A stretch of DNA of 64,000 bases from Odoribacter sp. (lineage in GTDB: Bacteria > Bacteroidota > Bacteroidia > Bacteroidales > Prolixibacteraceae). Where the stretch lies: NCBI GenBank assembly GCA_013824715.1, contig PNOH01000024.1, positions 1-64,000 on the forward strand, in the 5' to 3' direction. Position 1 is the stretch's first letter, and every line of letters begins with the position of its first letter. Below the pieces are notes generated by a model. It saw only the letters and a list, made by a program, of their open reading frames with translations, was not told the origin of the DNA and did not search any database. The translations under genes and the position numbers were made by a program. Positions 34,935 to 44,377 of the stretch are shown one piece after another.

Positions 34935-36085
34935 CTAATTGTACTGCTTAAAATAGTTGGTTAACTTATCAGTCAACTGATTGAAGATGGGTTTGGTAAA
35001 CAGCACAAACATATCCTGAGGAGCAGGTGGCATCATCGCCTTGTTGCTTATGATGTTTGATAGTGTATTGTCCAACACTTCTTTATCGCCGACAAAAACG
35101 CCGTATTTGTTTTCCCAGGTATATATCCCCTGGATTTTATCGGTAAACACTATTTTCTGCGACTGAAATTCAACTGCTTTCAGTTCAAGCAATCCTCCAG
35201 AACTTACCTGATCGGTTACAATCCTGATTTTACCTCTTTTCCTGACCATTCGCGATCGGGTCACTGTCGAATCTTTTGTAATCTTCACCTGATATTTTTC
35301 TTCGATCTCACCCGAGAGGTCTTTTTCTTCTTCGTAATGTTGTGGCCGATCAATAAAGAAATCGTAGAAACCCATTTGCAAAACCATATCAGGATATTTC
35401 AATTTTGATCGTTCGGCCTCTTCCGGTGAAAAAAAATGGACAAAATCCTTTTCCTGAAATTGCTGGTTCAGCATCTGAAAAACATGGTCGTAAAAGAATT
35501 GGGCTGAATATTCGAACTTGCCGTTTACCGGAATTTGTTCCACTACAACATTCAGAGTGGCCATATCTTTTGCCAGCCTCATTTTTTGCTGCGAATCTTT
35601 AAAGCCGCGAACCAATCCATCGGCATTCTGGAAATAATAATATGCCTGTTTGGCTGTTTCGCGTGTATTCCTTCCAAGAGCGTCCAATCCGGCATCATAA
35701 AATTCCTTTGCCGCCCGATTCTGAACATCAGACATTTCAGAAGTATAAGTTTTGGGCGATGGAACCAATTTTCGTGCAGCCGGAATACGGCGAATTTCGT
35801 CCGAAACGCGGTTGACGGTCAGCATAATTTCGAGTGTCCGATTCCAACGGAAAGGATCGTTACCGGTCAGTATCTGATCAATTTCTCCTGATAATAAGCA
35901 ACAGCCAATGGATAACCATCCCGAACTACCTGCGTGGCCTTTCTATTGTCAGGATCGCTGCTTAAACGATTGACTGCCTTCAGTATGGCATCATAATAAT
36001 CGCCGCGCTGCAATGATTTCAGACCGGTTGAACATGAATTCAGAAGCAAAATACCAGTCAGAAAAAAGTATACTAATTTTCGCAT
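34935..36085 (-). pseudogene. Frameshifted lipoprotein, tandem paralog of the 33716-34828 protein
   Basis: Two overlapping-by-homology pieces of one gene. The first (36085-35867) encodes a lipoprotein signal with lipobox LLNSC and the start of the TPR-like half, ending EKLIRY then stop. The second (open from about 35884 to 34935) continues the protein in another frame: IDQILTGNDPFRWNRTLE, then VNRVSDEIRRIPAARKLV onward. Comparison with the paralog (YYQHEIDRIL) shows that one base is missing in the T-run at 35882-35884 (A-run on the coding strand). Repairing it gives a 383-residue protein. Real inactivation, sequencing error and programmed slippage are all possible. Good promoter at 36118-36148. 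Confidence 0.75.
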
Positions 36086-36117
36086 AAATCAATTTTGTTG
36101 TGATTTTCTATTGGTAA

Positions 36118-36148
36118 CAAAGCTATTTATTTCGCACCTATTTACAAA
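36118..36148 (-). promoter_or_regulatory. Promoter of the tandem lipoprotein genes
   Basis: Minus strand: -33 TTTG (36148-36145), 19-nt spacer, -7 TAGCTTTG (36125-36118). Predicted start about 26 nt before the ATG at 36085. The -33 box overlaps the 3' end of the PAP2 gene. Confidence 0.7.
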
Positions 36149-36948
36149 GTATAGGCCAATCTTACTCCCTGAAAGTTACTGTTTCTGAATGGAACAACGG
36201 TAAGTTTTGAATTTGAGTTCCGGTGATTGACCAGATTACCGACGAGTGTGCCGATTGTCGCCCCGGCAACCACATCAGTTAGCCAATGTTTGTTATCGTA
36301 GATTCTGGAAAGACCCACCAAAGTGGCCACCGAATAGGCTGTAACCGGTACCCATCCGGTATCGCGGTATTGTGTTGCAACCACCGAAGCAACCGCAAAA
36401 ACTGCCGTGGTATGGCCTGAAGGAAAACTGTTGCCATGAAATGGACCTTTTATAGTGTAAGGGCCATATCCCTCGGGATTATTGGGGCGTTCCCTTCCTA
36501 CCAGAATTTTGGGAATTCGCGTAAAAAGACTTGCCAGTGCAAAACTTTCCAGACAGAGCAGTGAGGTACTAACGCTTCTTTGATTTTTTGCTATCAGCCC
36601 GTGCGCCATGAATCCAGACATTAAAAGCAGGCTGTAATTTCCACCGAAAGGCTCCAGAAAATTTTTTGAAACGCGATCCAGGCCGGCAGTCCTGTTTTTC
36701 TGAAAATAATCGTTAACCGACTGATCGGCAAGCGATAATCCGGCAGTTCCCGAAACCAATACGCCCAGCTTGATCCAATCATTCTGATCCCAGCTTGCCG
36801 GAGATATGACTACAGCTTTGGTGTCTGTCCAGTATTTTTTGAAATAATATTTGTTTAAACGAACAGTGTCAATTTGGGTAAAAGCTTCGTTTGACAGAAA
36901 TATCAGGAGTAAAAATAGAATTGCGTAGTTTTTAAATTTTTGTATCAT
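36142..36948 (-). CDS. PAP2-superfamily membrane phosphatase
   Basis: 268-residue envelope lipid phosphatase of the PAP2 group (phosphatidic acid, undecaprenyl pyrophosphate or lipid A phosphate). A signal/anchor segment (about 1-25) is followed by the three catalytic motifs: KILVGRERPN (motif 1, K-x6-RP), FPSGHTTAVFA (motif 2, catalytic His) and SRIYDNKHWLTDVVAG (motif 3, SR-x5-H-x3-D). All catalytic residues are present. Membrane segments lie between. The substrate cannot be read from sequence. Confidence 0.93.
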   Translation of the reverse strand: MIQKFKNYAILFLLLIFLSNEAFTQIDTVRLNKYYFKKYWTDTKAVVISPASWDQNDWIKLGVLVSGTAGLSLADQSVNDYFQKNRTAGLDRVSKNFLEPFGGNYSLLLMSGFMAHGLIAKNQRSVSTSLLCLESFALASLFTRIPKILVGRERPNNPEGYGPYTIKGPFHGNSFPSGHTTAVFAVASVVATQYRDTGWVPVTAYSVATLVGLSRIYDNKHWLTDVVAGATIGTLVGNLVNHRNSNSKLTVVPFRNSNFQGVRLAYTL

Positions 36949-37065
36949 TAGCGTTTCTTTTTTCTATTTTTTCTCATGTCCGTCAGCTAAAGCCAGACGG
37001 CAAAGGATATTTTCGCATAGGATTAAAACACTATTTAAGCTTTTCCTATTGACTATTGACTATTT

Positions 37066-37845
37066 TCACTCTCTTTCCAACCGTTTCGCTTCGTCCCAAA
37101 TCACATCCATCTCGGCCAGTGTCATTTTCTTCAGGTCGATGCCTTTCTGCAAAGTCTGACTTTCGAGGAAGTTAAATCGTTTGATGAATTTCAGGTTGGT
37201 GCGTTCCAGCGCGGTTTCCGGATCGATGCCATACAAGCGGGCAGCATTGACCATGGCAAAAAACAGGTCGCCAAATTCGCCTTCTATTTTATCCTGGTCA
37301 ACCAAATCAATTTCGTCACTCAGCTCTTGAATCTCTTCTTTCACCTTGTCCCAAACCTGTTCGCGGTATTCCCAATCGAACCCTACCCCACTGGCTTTTT
37401 CCTGAATGCGGTTTGCCTTGACCAAAGCTGGCAAGGCTGCCGGAACACCTTCCAAAACGTTTGTATTTCCACCTTTTTCACTAAGTTTCAATGTTTCCCA
37501 GTTCTGTTCCACTTCGCGCGAATTGGCTACATCAACCTCTCCAAACACATGCGGATGCCGGTAAATCAGCTTTTCGTTGATGGAATTCAATACATCAGCC
37601 ATATCGAAAGCGCCTTTTTCAGAACCAATTTTGGCATAAAAAACAATGTGAAGCATCAGGTCACCCAGTTCCTTCTTGATTCCATTCAGGTCGTTGTTGA
37701 GGATAGAATCGGCCAATTCGTAAGTTTCTTCGATGGTCAATTTCCGGAGCGATTCGAGGGTTTGCTCTTTGTCCCACGGGCATTTTTCGCGCAACTCGTC
37801 CATAATTTCCAAAAGGCGGGCAAAAGCAGTAAGTTTGTCGTTCAT
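37066..37845 (-). CDS. mazG: Nucleoside triphosphate pyrophosphohydrolase MazG
   Basis: 259-residue all-alpha NTP pyrophosphohydrolase hydrolysing (d)NTPs to monophosphates. It has two MazG units: LREKCPWDKEQTLESLRKLT with EETYELADSI then KKELGDLMLH (Mg-binding ExxE and ExxD), and a second one with VGFDWEYREQVWDKVKEEIQ and EFGDLFFAMVN. Length typical. Adjacent to the PIN toxin-antitoxin pair, but each has its own spacing and probably its own transcript. Confidence 0.95.
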   Translation of the reverse strand: MNDKLTAFARLLEIMDELREKCPWDKEQTLESLRKLTIEETYELADSILNNDLNGIKKELGDLMLHIVFYAKIGSEKGAFDMADVLNSINEKLIYRHPHVFGEVDVANSREVEQNWETLKLSEKGGNTNVLEGVPAALPALVKANRIQEKASGVGFDWEYREQVWDKVKEEIQELSDEIDLVDQDKIEGEFGDLFFAMVNAARLYGIDPETALERTNLKFIKRFNFLESQTLQKGIDLKKMTLAEMDVIWDEAKRLERE

Positions 37846-37882
37846 TTTTTGTGGATTATCTCTCTATAATCTACATATCGGT

Positions 37883-38281
37883 TCATTCCCTTATTTTCCA
37901 AGGATTTAAGGTGACGATTCCGGTAATATTTTTAAAGTCTTCAGTATTTCGGGTAAGCAATGTAAGTTCATAAACGATAGCAGTAGCAGCAATAATTGCA
38001 TCAGGAAGTTTGATTCGATGAGCTTTGCGGATTTCAGCAGTTTTCAGCTTTATTGCCTGTTCGAGTTCTATCACCAGAGCATCGCTGATAAAACCATTCA
38101 ACACATCCAAATCCTTATCTGTTGCAGTCGTCCAGCAAAGGAATTCAATTTCGGTAATAGCTGAAATAGTTGGTAATTCGTGTTTTAACAAATCATCTAT
38201 AAATTTCTCAGCCGAAGTTGGGAACTGTTGTTGCAAGTAGTAAATTGCTGTATTAGTATCCCAAAGGTATTTTATTCCCAT
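37883..38281 (-). CDS. PIN-domain toxin (VapC-like)
   Basis: 132-residue RNase toxin of a type II toxin-antitoxin pair. It opens with YLWDTNTAIYYLQ, in which Asp is the first PIN acidic residue. A Glu follows in ITEIEFLCW and Asp in LPDAIIAATA with a final Asn-Asp pair TRNTEDFKNI; together these make the metal site of VapC-type endoribonucleases. Its start overlaps the end of the antitoxin gene by 10 bp, typical of the arrangement. tRNA or mRNA targets are unknown. Confidence 0.9.
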   Translation of the reverse strand: MGIKYLWDTNTAIYYLQQQFPTSAEKFIDDLLKHELPTISAITEIEFLCWTTATDKDLDVLNGFISDALVIELEQAIKLKTAEIRKAHRIKLPDAIIAATAIVYELTLLTRNTEDFKNITGIVTLNPWKIRE

Positions 38282-38481
38282 GCGTTTCGTAGGTCATTTA
38301 ATTGATTATCAACCTCACTCAGCAGTTGTTTCTGCATTGCACCCTTGTATTTAATATCCCATTTTGTTTCTGTATCAATAGACGGTTTTTCCCTGCGAAC
38401 ACGGATAAGTTGCAGAGATTCTAAATCCTGCAAAAGCTTTATCGCTTTATCGTTTACTATATCAATGGTTAAAGTCTTCAT
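38272..38481 (-). CDS. Antitoxin partner of the PIN toxin
   Basis: 69-residue small protein, first gene of the pair. It begins MKTLTIDIVNDKAIKLLQDL, as in Bacteroidota antitoxins that precede PIN toxins, with a charged C-terminal helix (LLSEVDNQLNDLRNAW) likely to wrap the toxin. No clear DNA-binding fold is visible from sequence. A -7 box sits 34 nt upstream. Confidence 0.82.
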   Translation of the reverse strand: MKTLTIDIVNDKAIKLLQDLESLQLIRVRREKPSIDTETKWDIKYKGAMQKQLLSEVDNQLNDLRNAWE

Positions 38482-38514
38482 TGCATAAAAGTTAATCGAA
38501 TCACAATTTCAATC

Positions 38515-38522
38515 CAAAGATA
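38515..38522 (-). promoter_or_regulatory. Candidate -7 box for the toxin-antitoxin pair
   Basis: Minus-strand TATCTTTG, exact match to TAnnTTTG, start predicted about 27 nt before the antitoxin ATG. -33 element unclear. Confidence 0.5.
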
Positions 38523-38573
38523 AAATATTCGTTGGAAGATTTTGAATTTTCACTCAAAACAGCATTGTAATAA

Positions 38574-38600
38574 TAAAAGCTGCCCTTTTAAGAACAGCTT
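38574..38600 (-). terminator. Rho-independent terminator of htpG
   Basis: Minus strand arms AAGCTGTTCT and AGGGCAGCTT (10 bp with two G-U pairs), 4-nt loop, followed by TTATTATT. It lies about 27 nt past the htpG stop codon. Confidence 0.75.
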
Positions 38601-38626
38601 TCGCATTTGTTGTATTCTATTTCTGA

Positions 38627-40684
38627 TTACTTGATCAGCTCGAAACTTCGTTTTACGAACTTGTCCAAATCTTCGCCCTTCAGCATTCCGTTGGCCAGTA
38701 AGGCCAGGTCAACCAGTTGTTTGGCCAGCTTGTTTTCTTTGCCGAAAGCAGTCAGCTTTTCTTTCTGTTCGTCTTTCAAGGTCGAAATTGATTTATCGAG
38801 TTCTTCCGATTTTTCCTTCACCTCTGTAGGAATTTCTTCGTCTTTCTTGTCTTTTTTCTTCTTGTCAACCGCTTCTTTCTCCTTGGTTTTAGCCTGAAGT
38901 TCATCTTTGATTTTAGCCAGATCTTCACCAAGTTTGGCATCGCGATCTTCAAAAATCTGCTTGACCAATGGATGTGAAGTGTTTACGACCAGATTTAAGC
39001 TTTCGGGAAGGTCGCCATAGAAACTCATACCGCCGCCGCCCTGCATCTGGCTCATGTCTTTCATGCGGCGCATAAATTCGTTGCGGGTAATCACCATCGG
39101 ATTGCCGGTTTCGCCCAAATCTTTAAAGTCAACGATGAACCCAAAATCTTTATTCTCAGGACAAACAGCTTTGAAAATCGGACTTAGTTCATTTTTTTCT
39201 TCCCAACTGAGTTCGTGTTTGGGTTCTTCTTTAGAGATGAGGTGTTCAGCAACATCCGAATCAACACGTACAAAGCGCTTGTTGCTGAATTTCTGTTCCA
39301 GATGGTTAATAAGTGGTGTGGTCAGTACATTGTTCATCACCAAAACATCGTAACCTTTATTTTGGGCGGCCTGAACAAACGAGAATTGTTCTTCCGGATT
39401 ATTGGTATATAAATAAACCAGGTTTTTATCCTTATCTGTTTGCTCGCCTTTGATCAGCGTTTCGTATTCTTCCATGGTAAAATATTTACCATCCACATTT
39501 TTGAACAGGAAGAAATTCAGGGCTTTTTCGTAAAACTTTTCTTCGGTCAGCATTCCATATTCAATAAAAATCCGAAGATCGTCCCATTTCGATTCAAAAT
39601 CTTCACGCTTGTCTTTAAATATCTGTGCCAGGCGATCCGATACTTTTTTGGTGATATGGCTGCTGATTTTCTTCACATTCGAATCACTTTGCAGGTACGA
39701 GCGCGACACATTCAGCGGAATGTCTGGTGAATCAAGCACTCCGTGCAACAGCGTAAGGAATTCAGGAACAATTCCTTCCACCGAATCGGTCACAAAAACT
39801 TGGTTCGAATACAACTGAATCTTGTTTTTCTGAACTTCTATGGTATTTTTCAGTTTTGGGAAATACAGAATTCCGGTCAGGTTGAACGGATAATCCACAT
39901 TCAGGTGAATATTAAAAAGCGGCTCCTCGCCCATCGGATACAACTGACGATAGAAGTTCGAATAATCTTCGTCATTCAGGTCAACCGGTTTTTTAGTCCA
40001 GGCCGGTGCAATATCGTTAATCTGGTTGTCCTCGTCGGTGTCCACTTCCTTACCGTCTTTCCAGGTAGTTTTTTTACCGAATACAACCGGAACCTGTAGA
40101 AATTTGCAGTATTTGTTCAGTATCCCTGAGATGCGCGATTTTTCCAGAAATTCTTCCGAATCGGCATTGAGGTGCATTACGACATCAGTTCCAACCTCTG
40201 CCCTCTCACTTTCTTCCAGCATGTATTCCGGACTTCCGTCGCACTCCCAGCGGATTGCGGTTGCACCCTCGCGGTACGATCTGGAAATAATATCAACCTG
40301 GCTCGAAACCATGAATGATGAATAAAATCCAAGACCGAAATGGCCAATAATCGCATTGGCATCGTCTTTGTATTTTTCCAGAAACTCTTCAGCTCCCGAA
40401 AAAGCAATCTGATTGATGAATTTTTCAATTTCTTCGGCGTTCATCCCAATTCCGCTGTCAGAAACGGTAATTGTTTTTGCTTCCTTATCAATCTTCACAC
40501 TCACTTTTGCATTCGACAAATCGCCGGAATATTCTCCTTTGGATGCAAGAGTGCGCAGCTTTTGAGTGGCATCCACTGCATTCGATATGATTTCACGAAG
40601 AAAGATGTCGTGATCGGAATATAGAAACTTTTTAATGATGGGAAACAAATTGTCACTGGTTACACCAATTTTTCCTTTTTGCAT
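38627..40684 (-). CDS. htpG: Molecular chaperone HtpG (Hsp90)
   Basis: ATP-dependent Hsp90 chaperone, 685 residues. The GHKL ATPase signatures are visible: FLREIISNAVDATQKL, VSDSGIGMNAEE, GHFGLGFYSSFMVS. The middle-domain block HLNVDYPFNLTGILYFPK and NVSRSYLQSD follow. A highly charged insertion rich in Lys/Glu (about residues 595-640) precedes the C-terminal dimerisation part; it explains the length above the E. coli protein. A terminator follows. No clear promoter match upstream. Confidence 0.98.
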   Translation of the reverse strand: MQKGKIGVTSDNLFPIIKKFLYSDHDIFLREIISNAVDATQKLRTLASKGEYSGDLSNAKVSVKIDKEAKTITVSDSGIGMNAEEIEKFINQIAFSGAEEFLEKYKDDANAIIGHFGLGFYSSFMVSSQVDIISRSYREGATAIRWECDGSPEYMLEESERAEVGTDVVMHLNADSEEFLEKSRISGILNKYCKFLQVPVVFGKKTTWKDGKEVDTDEDNQINDIAPAWTKKPVDLNDEDYSNFYRQLYPMGEEPLFNIHLNVDYPFNLTGILYFPKLKNTIEVQKNKIQLYSNQVFVTDSVEGIVPEFLTLLHGVLDSPDIPLNVSRSYLQSDSNVKKISSHITKKVSDRLAQIFKDKREDFESKWDDLRIFIEYGMLTEEKFYEKALNFFLFKNVDGKYFTMEEYETLIKGEQTDKDKNLVYLYTNNPEEQFSFVQAAQNKGYDVLVMNNVLTTPLINHLEQKFSNKRFVRVDSDVAEHLISKEEPKHELSWEEKNELSPIFKAVCPENKDFGFIVDFKDLGETGNPMVITRNEFMRRMKDMSQMQGGGGMSFYGDLPESLNLVVNTSHPLVKQIFEDRDAKLGEDLAKIKDELQAKTKEKEAVDKKKKDKKDEEIPTEVKEKSEELDKSISTLKDEQKEKLTAFGKENKLAKQLVDLALLANGMLKGEDLDKFVKRSFELIK

Positions 40685-40844
40685 TTTTTATAATTTTAGA
40701 TTAACATTTAATATTGATTTGCTGCAAATTTTCAAAGACTATACCACAAAGTAAAAATGACTTTTTGTCACCGAACCTGGCATTGAGGTCAATTACAGTG
40801 TGACAAAACCTGATTTTATTCTGCTTTTATATGACGGGAAGCGG

Positions 40845-40852
40845 TAATTTTG
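40845..40852 (+). promoter_or_regulatory. Candidate -7 box for the class V aminotransferase gene
   Basis: TAATTTTG fits TAnnTTTG; start predicted near 40859. This leaves 21 nt before the ATG at 40880 and rules out the upstream in-frame ATG at 40850 for this transcript. Confidence 0.5.
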
Positions 40853-40879
40853 CAACACATTTTGATTTCAACAAGACTC

Positions 40880-42331
40880 ATGACCAAGCTAGAATCGCAT
40901 TTTGAATCCATCAGGAAAGAAATTATAGGTATCGACCAGCATTTCCAATCGCCGTATGGAAATAAAAAGATCATTTATGCCGACTGGATTGCCAGTGGCC
41001 GGCTTTATCGCCCAATCGAGAAACAAATCACTGAAACATTTGGTCCCTTTGTTGGAAATACTCATTCCGAAACCAGCGAAACCGGCGCTTTGATGACCCA
41101 TGCCTACCATCAGGCGCAACAAATTATAAAAGCTCATGTGAATGCCGGACCAACCGACATAATCATCACAGCCGGATCGGGAATGACTGCCGTAATAAAC
41201 AAATTTCAACGTATGCTGGGACTAAAGCATAATAATTGCGGTAATTCCAAACTTGAGCGACCGGTGGTTTTCATTACTCATATGGAACATCATTCGAACC
41301 ACACAAGCTGGTACGAAACGAATGCCGATGTGGTGATTATTGATCCGGATGAAAATTTACAGGTTTCTCCTGAAAATCTCAGGAAAATACTTGAAAAATA
41401 CAAAGACCGCACCTTTAAAATTGGTTCTTTCACTGCCTGCTCCAATGTTACCGGAATACGAACATCCTATTATGAACTTGCAGAAATTATGCACGAATTT
41501 GGAGGAGTTGTTTTCATCGACTTTGCAGCATCAGCTCCTTATGACATAATAGATATGCATCCGGCCGATCCGATGAAAAAACTGGATGCGGTAATGTTTT
41601 CGCCTCATAAGTTTCTGGGAGGACCCGGTTCTTCAGGAGTATTGATTTTCGACCAGTCGATGTACCACAATGCCGTGCCTGATCAACCTGGCGGCGGAAC
41701 GGTGGACTGGACCAATCCCTGGGGAGAATACAAATACGTTGATAACATTGAAATGCGCGAAGATGGCGGTACACCCGGATTTTTACAGGCAATCCGCACA
41801 GCGCTTTGCATCAGGTTAAAAGAAAAAATGGGAATTGAAAAAATTCATCAACGCGAAAATGAATTGGTAAAACTGGCTTTTGAAGGACTCGACCGTATTC
41901 CGGAAGTAAAAATCATGGATGAAAAACACCGTGACCGGCTGGGCGTGATTTCATTTTATGTGGCTAAAATTCATTACAATCTGCTGGTTAAACTCCTGAA
42001 CGATTTGCATGGAATCCAAGTTCGCGGAGGTTGCGCCTGTGCCGGAACTTACGGGCATATTTTACTTGAAGTGAGCCATGAATTATCGGACGAGATTACA
42101 AGCCGTATCAATCAGGGTGACTTATCATTAAAACCGGGCTGGGTTCGCTGGTCCCTACACCCAACAACAACCAATCAGGAAGTTGAAATTTTTATCGCAG
42201 CGCTCAGCGACATTGTTGAGAACCACGAAAAATATGCTGTTGATTACACCTATTTCCCAAAGGAGAATATTTTCAGGCATAGAAACGAAAATCAGTACAC
42301 CGAAGTTGTAAAGAACTGGTTTGCAATTTGA
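40880..42331 (+). CDS. Class V aminotransferase-fold PLP enzyme (cysteine-desulfurase-like)
   Basis: 483-residue PLP-dependent enzyme of fold type I, class V (relatives include cysteine desulfurases, selenocysteine lyases and isopenicillin N epimerases). Visible: GNTHSETSETGALMT, HMEHHSNHTSW with the His that stacks on PLP, IDFAASAPYDI with the PLP-binding Asp, and FSPHKFLGGPGSSGVL carrying the Schiff-base Lys. The C-terminus includes VRGGCACAGTYGH with Cys residues that may be catalytic. The activity is not definable from sequence. Start chosen at 40880 (MTKLESHF) rather than 40850. Monocistronic. Confidence 0.9.
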   Translation: MTKLESHFESIRKEIIGIDQHFQSPYGNKKIIYADWIASGRLYRPIEKQITETFGPFVGNTHSETSETGALMTHAYHQAQQIIKAHVNAGPTDIIITAGSGMTAVINKFQRMLGLKHNNCGNSKLERPVVFITHMEHHSNHTSWYETNADVVIIDPDENLQVSPENLRKILEKYKDRTFKIGSFTACSNVTGIRTSYYELAEIMHEFGGVVFIDFAASAPYDIIDMHPADPMKKLDAVMFSPHKFLGGPGSSGVLIFDQSMYHNAVPDQPGGGTVDWTNPWGEYKYVDNIEMREDGGTPGFLQAIRTALCIRLKEKMGIEKIHQRENELVKLAFEGLDRIPEVKIMDEKHRDRLGVISFYVAKIHYNLLVKLLNDLHGIQVRGGCACAGTYGHILLEVSHELSDEITSRINQGDLSLKPGWVRWSLHPTTTNQEVEIFIAALSDIVENHEKYAVDYTYFPKENIFRHRNENQYTEVVKNWFAI

Positions 42332-42346
42332 ATTCCAAGTTCCAAA

Positions 42347-42399
42347 TTCCAGGTTCCAAGTCCGGTTGGAATTTGAAACCTGGAACTTGAAACTTTTTT
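42347..42399 (+). terminator. Probable terminator of the class V aminotransferase gene
   Basis: TTCCAGGTT (42347-42355) pairs with AACCTGGAA (42377-42385), followed closely by TTTTTT at 42394-42399. The surrounding gap is rich in TTCCAA words. Confidence 0.45.
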
Positions 42400-44377
42400 A
42401 ATTCACCAGCGGCAAAAACCCGAAATCCCTGCTGTATCGCAGCATTTGAGAAGTATAATCTTCGTCGTACCGGATCAAAACATCGATCGGAGTGCCGCAT
42501 GGCCAGGTTTTGAGTTCATAAACCGGGTTTAAAAATCCGGCATACGGAGCCAGATCAAGTTTTTTGAAACGGGTCAAAACTTCATTATGAAGCGTACTGT
42601 CAACTTTTACACCGAATTTCTCAACCAGGCTTTTTGCTGCTTCGAAATCGCCCTCAGATTTAATTCGTTGTATCTCTTTCAGAAGTTGACCAAATAAATT
42701 CCTCAATTCCTGATAATCATTTATTCTGACAAAGGTTTTTTCGTCTGACCGAACAAATTCAACTACATTTTTCGCCTTTCCGGCTTCATAAACCCAACGT
42801 GAAATTAATTGCCGGTTGCGCATGTGCGATTCTTCGATGTTTTGTCCGGATTCGATGCGGGTCAATTGGGTGATCAGACCATTGCGCAGATAGGAATCAT
42901 ATCCGGCTTTTGCTGCGTCAAAACAAGGAACAAGCCCGAGCTTGATCATTTGCACATCCATAATAAAAAACAGGGCAAAAAGGTCGGCCCGTGTTTCTTC
43001 AATGGTCGAATAATAGTTTTTCAGGTTATCGGTGTTCACCCCTTCCCTGACTTTTCCTGAACCATGTCCCAAGCACTCGTGCAAGTCGGTATGCAGGTTT
43101 CCGGCCAGATAGCCATACGTTTTGGCACGTTCAATTTCTTCAGTTGAACCGGCAAATTCCTCAAGCATTCCACTATTCACTGAATCTAGAAAGTAAGCCT
43201 GAGTAATATTTTCGATGGTAACTGATTTGGAACCATACCGTTCTCGAATCCATTCAGAATTTGGCAGGTTAATCCCAATCGGAGTTGCCGGATAACAATC
43301 GCCAGCCAAAATTGCCACATTGATTACCTTTGCGCTAACACCTTTAACTTCAGCCTTTTTAAATTCAGAAGCAACCGGAGAATGATCCTCGAACCATTGG
43401 GCATTTTCGCTTAAAATCGTTGCACGTTTGGTGGCTTCCCTGTCTTTGAAGTTCACAATTGACTCCCAACTGCCTTTGATGCCAAGCGGATCGCCATACA
43501 TTTCAATAAATCCGTTCACAAAATCCACCTCACCTTCCTGCTCTTTTACCCAGTCGATGCTGTACTGATCAAATAAAGCCAAATCTCCGGTTTTATAATA
43601 TTCAACCAAATGGTGGATGGTTTTCTTTTGAAGTTCGTTCTCAGCAAAATCTTTAGCTTTCGTCAGCCAGAAAATGATCTGCTCAATAGCTTTTCCGTAT
43701 TTACCATCTAACTTCCAGACCTTTTCAGTAAGCTTGCCATTTTCCTTTAAGAGTGTCGAATTAAGACCAAATGAAGTAGGTTCTTTTCCTGCGGATGTTT
43801 TCAAATGTGCATAAAAGATTTCGGCCTCGTCCTGGCTAACATCCTGATAATAATTATTTGATGAAGATTCAATCAAGTCTTTATCCGGTTCGAGATTTAC
43901 CCGTTTTATTTCTATTTCTGGATTAAAAATAACATTGCGGATTTCGGAAATAAACATCTCGAAACTCTTTCCTGAAGGAATGGTAAAGTCTGACCAATCA
44001 GAAAGTAAAACTAATTCGTCGAAATAGGTTTCCGGAAAGCCTCCAGGCAATTTCCCGGTGGAATAATGATGATGAATCCCGTTCGAAAACCATACCCTTT
44101 TCAGGTAAATAACAAATAGCTTGAATTCTTCTGATTCACGATTTCCTTTGTAAGTTTTCCAAATTGTTTCAAGGACTGAACGAATGCTCAAATTATAACG
44201 GTTGTTCTGGTCCCATAAAATATCACGTCCACAAAGCGCTGCCTGCGAAAGGTAATAAATGTACAGTTTTTTCCTCAGATCAAGGTTTTCAAATCCGGGA
44301 ACGTCGTAGCGTAATATTTTCAGGTCAGCAAATTTTTCGGCAAACACATCCATTTGTTCATTATTTATTGAGTTCAT
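42398..44377 (-). CDS. M49-family dipeptidyl-peptidase III-like metallopeptidase
   Basis: 659-residue zinc peptidase of family M49, which removes dipeptides from the N-terminus of short peptides. The family-specific zinc motif HECLGH (His433, Glu434, His438) is followed by the second zinc-ligand motif EETRADL near 460-465. No signal peptide is seen, so the enzyme is probably cytosolic. Its first 17 bases overlap the end of the upstream TrmH-like gene, so the two are co-transcribed from the box at 45056-45063. DPP III proteins in Bacteroides are of comparable length. Confidence 0.93.
   Translation of the reverse strand: MNSINNEQMDVFAEKFADLKILRYDVPGFENLDLRKKLYIYYLSQAALCGRDILWDQNNRYNLSIRSVLETIWKTYKGNRESEEFKLFVIYLKRVWFSNGIHHHYSTGKLPGGFPETYFDELVLLSDWSDFTIPSGKSFEMFISEIRNVIFNPEIEIKRVNLEPDKDLIESSSNNYYQDVSQDEAEIFYAHLKTSAGKEPTSFGLNSTLLKENGKLTEKVWKLDGKYGKAIEQIIFWLTKAKDFAENELQKKTIHHLVEYYKTGDLALFDQYSIDWVKEQEGEVDFVNGFIEMYGDPLGIKGSWESIVNFKDREATKRATILSENAQWFEDHSPVASEFKKAEVKGVSAKVINVAILAGDCYPATPIGINLPNSEWIRERYGSKSVTIENITQAYFLDSVNSGMLEEFAGSTEEIERAKTYGYLAGNLHTDLHECLGHGSGKVREGVNTDNLKNYYSTIEETRADLFALFFIMDVQMIKLGLVPCFDAAKAGYDSYLRNGLITQLTRIESGQNIEESHMRNRQLISRWVYEAGKAKNVVEFVRSDEKTFVRINDYQELRNLFGQLLKEIQRIKSEGDFEAAKSLVEKFGVKVDSTLHNEVLTRFKKLDLAPYAGFLNPVYELKTWPCGTPIDVLIRYDEDYTSQMLRYSRDFGFLPLVN

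Noticed and set aside
37883-38481. PIN toxin-antitoxin pair as part of a defence island
   Set aside because: It is a standard VapBC-like unit with no other defence genes around it.
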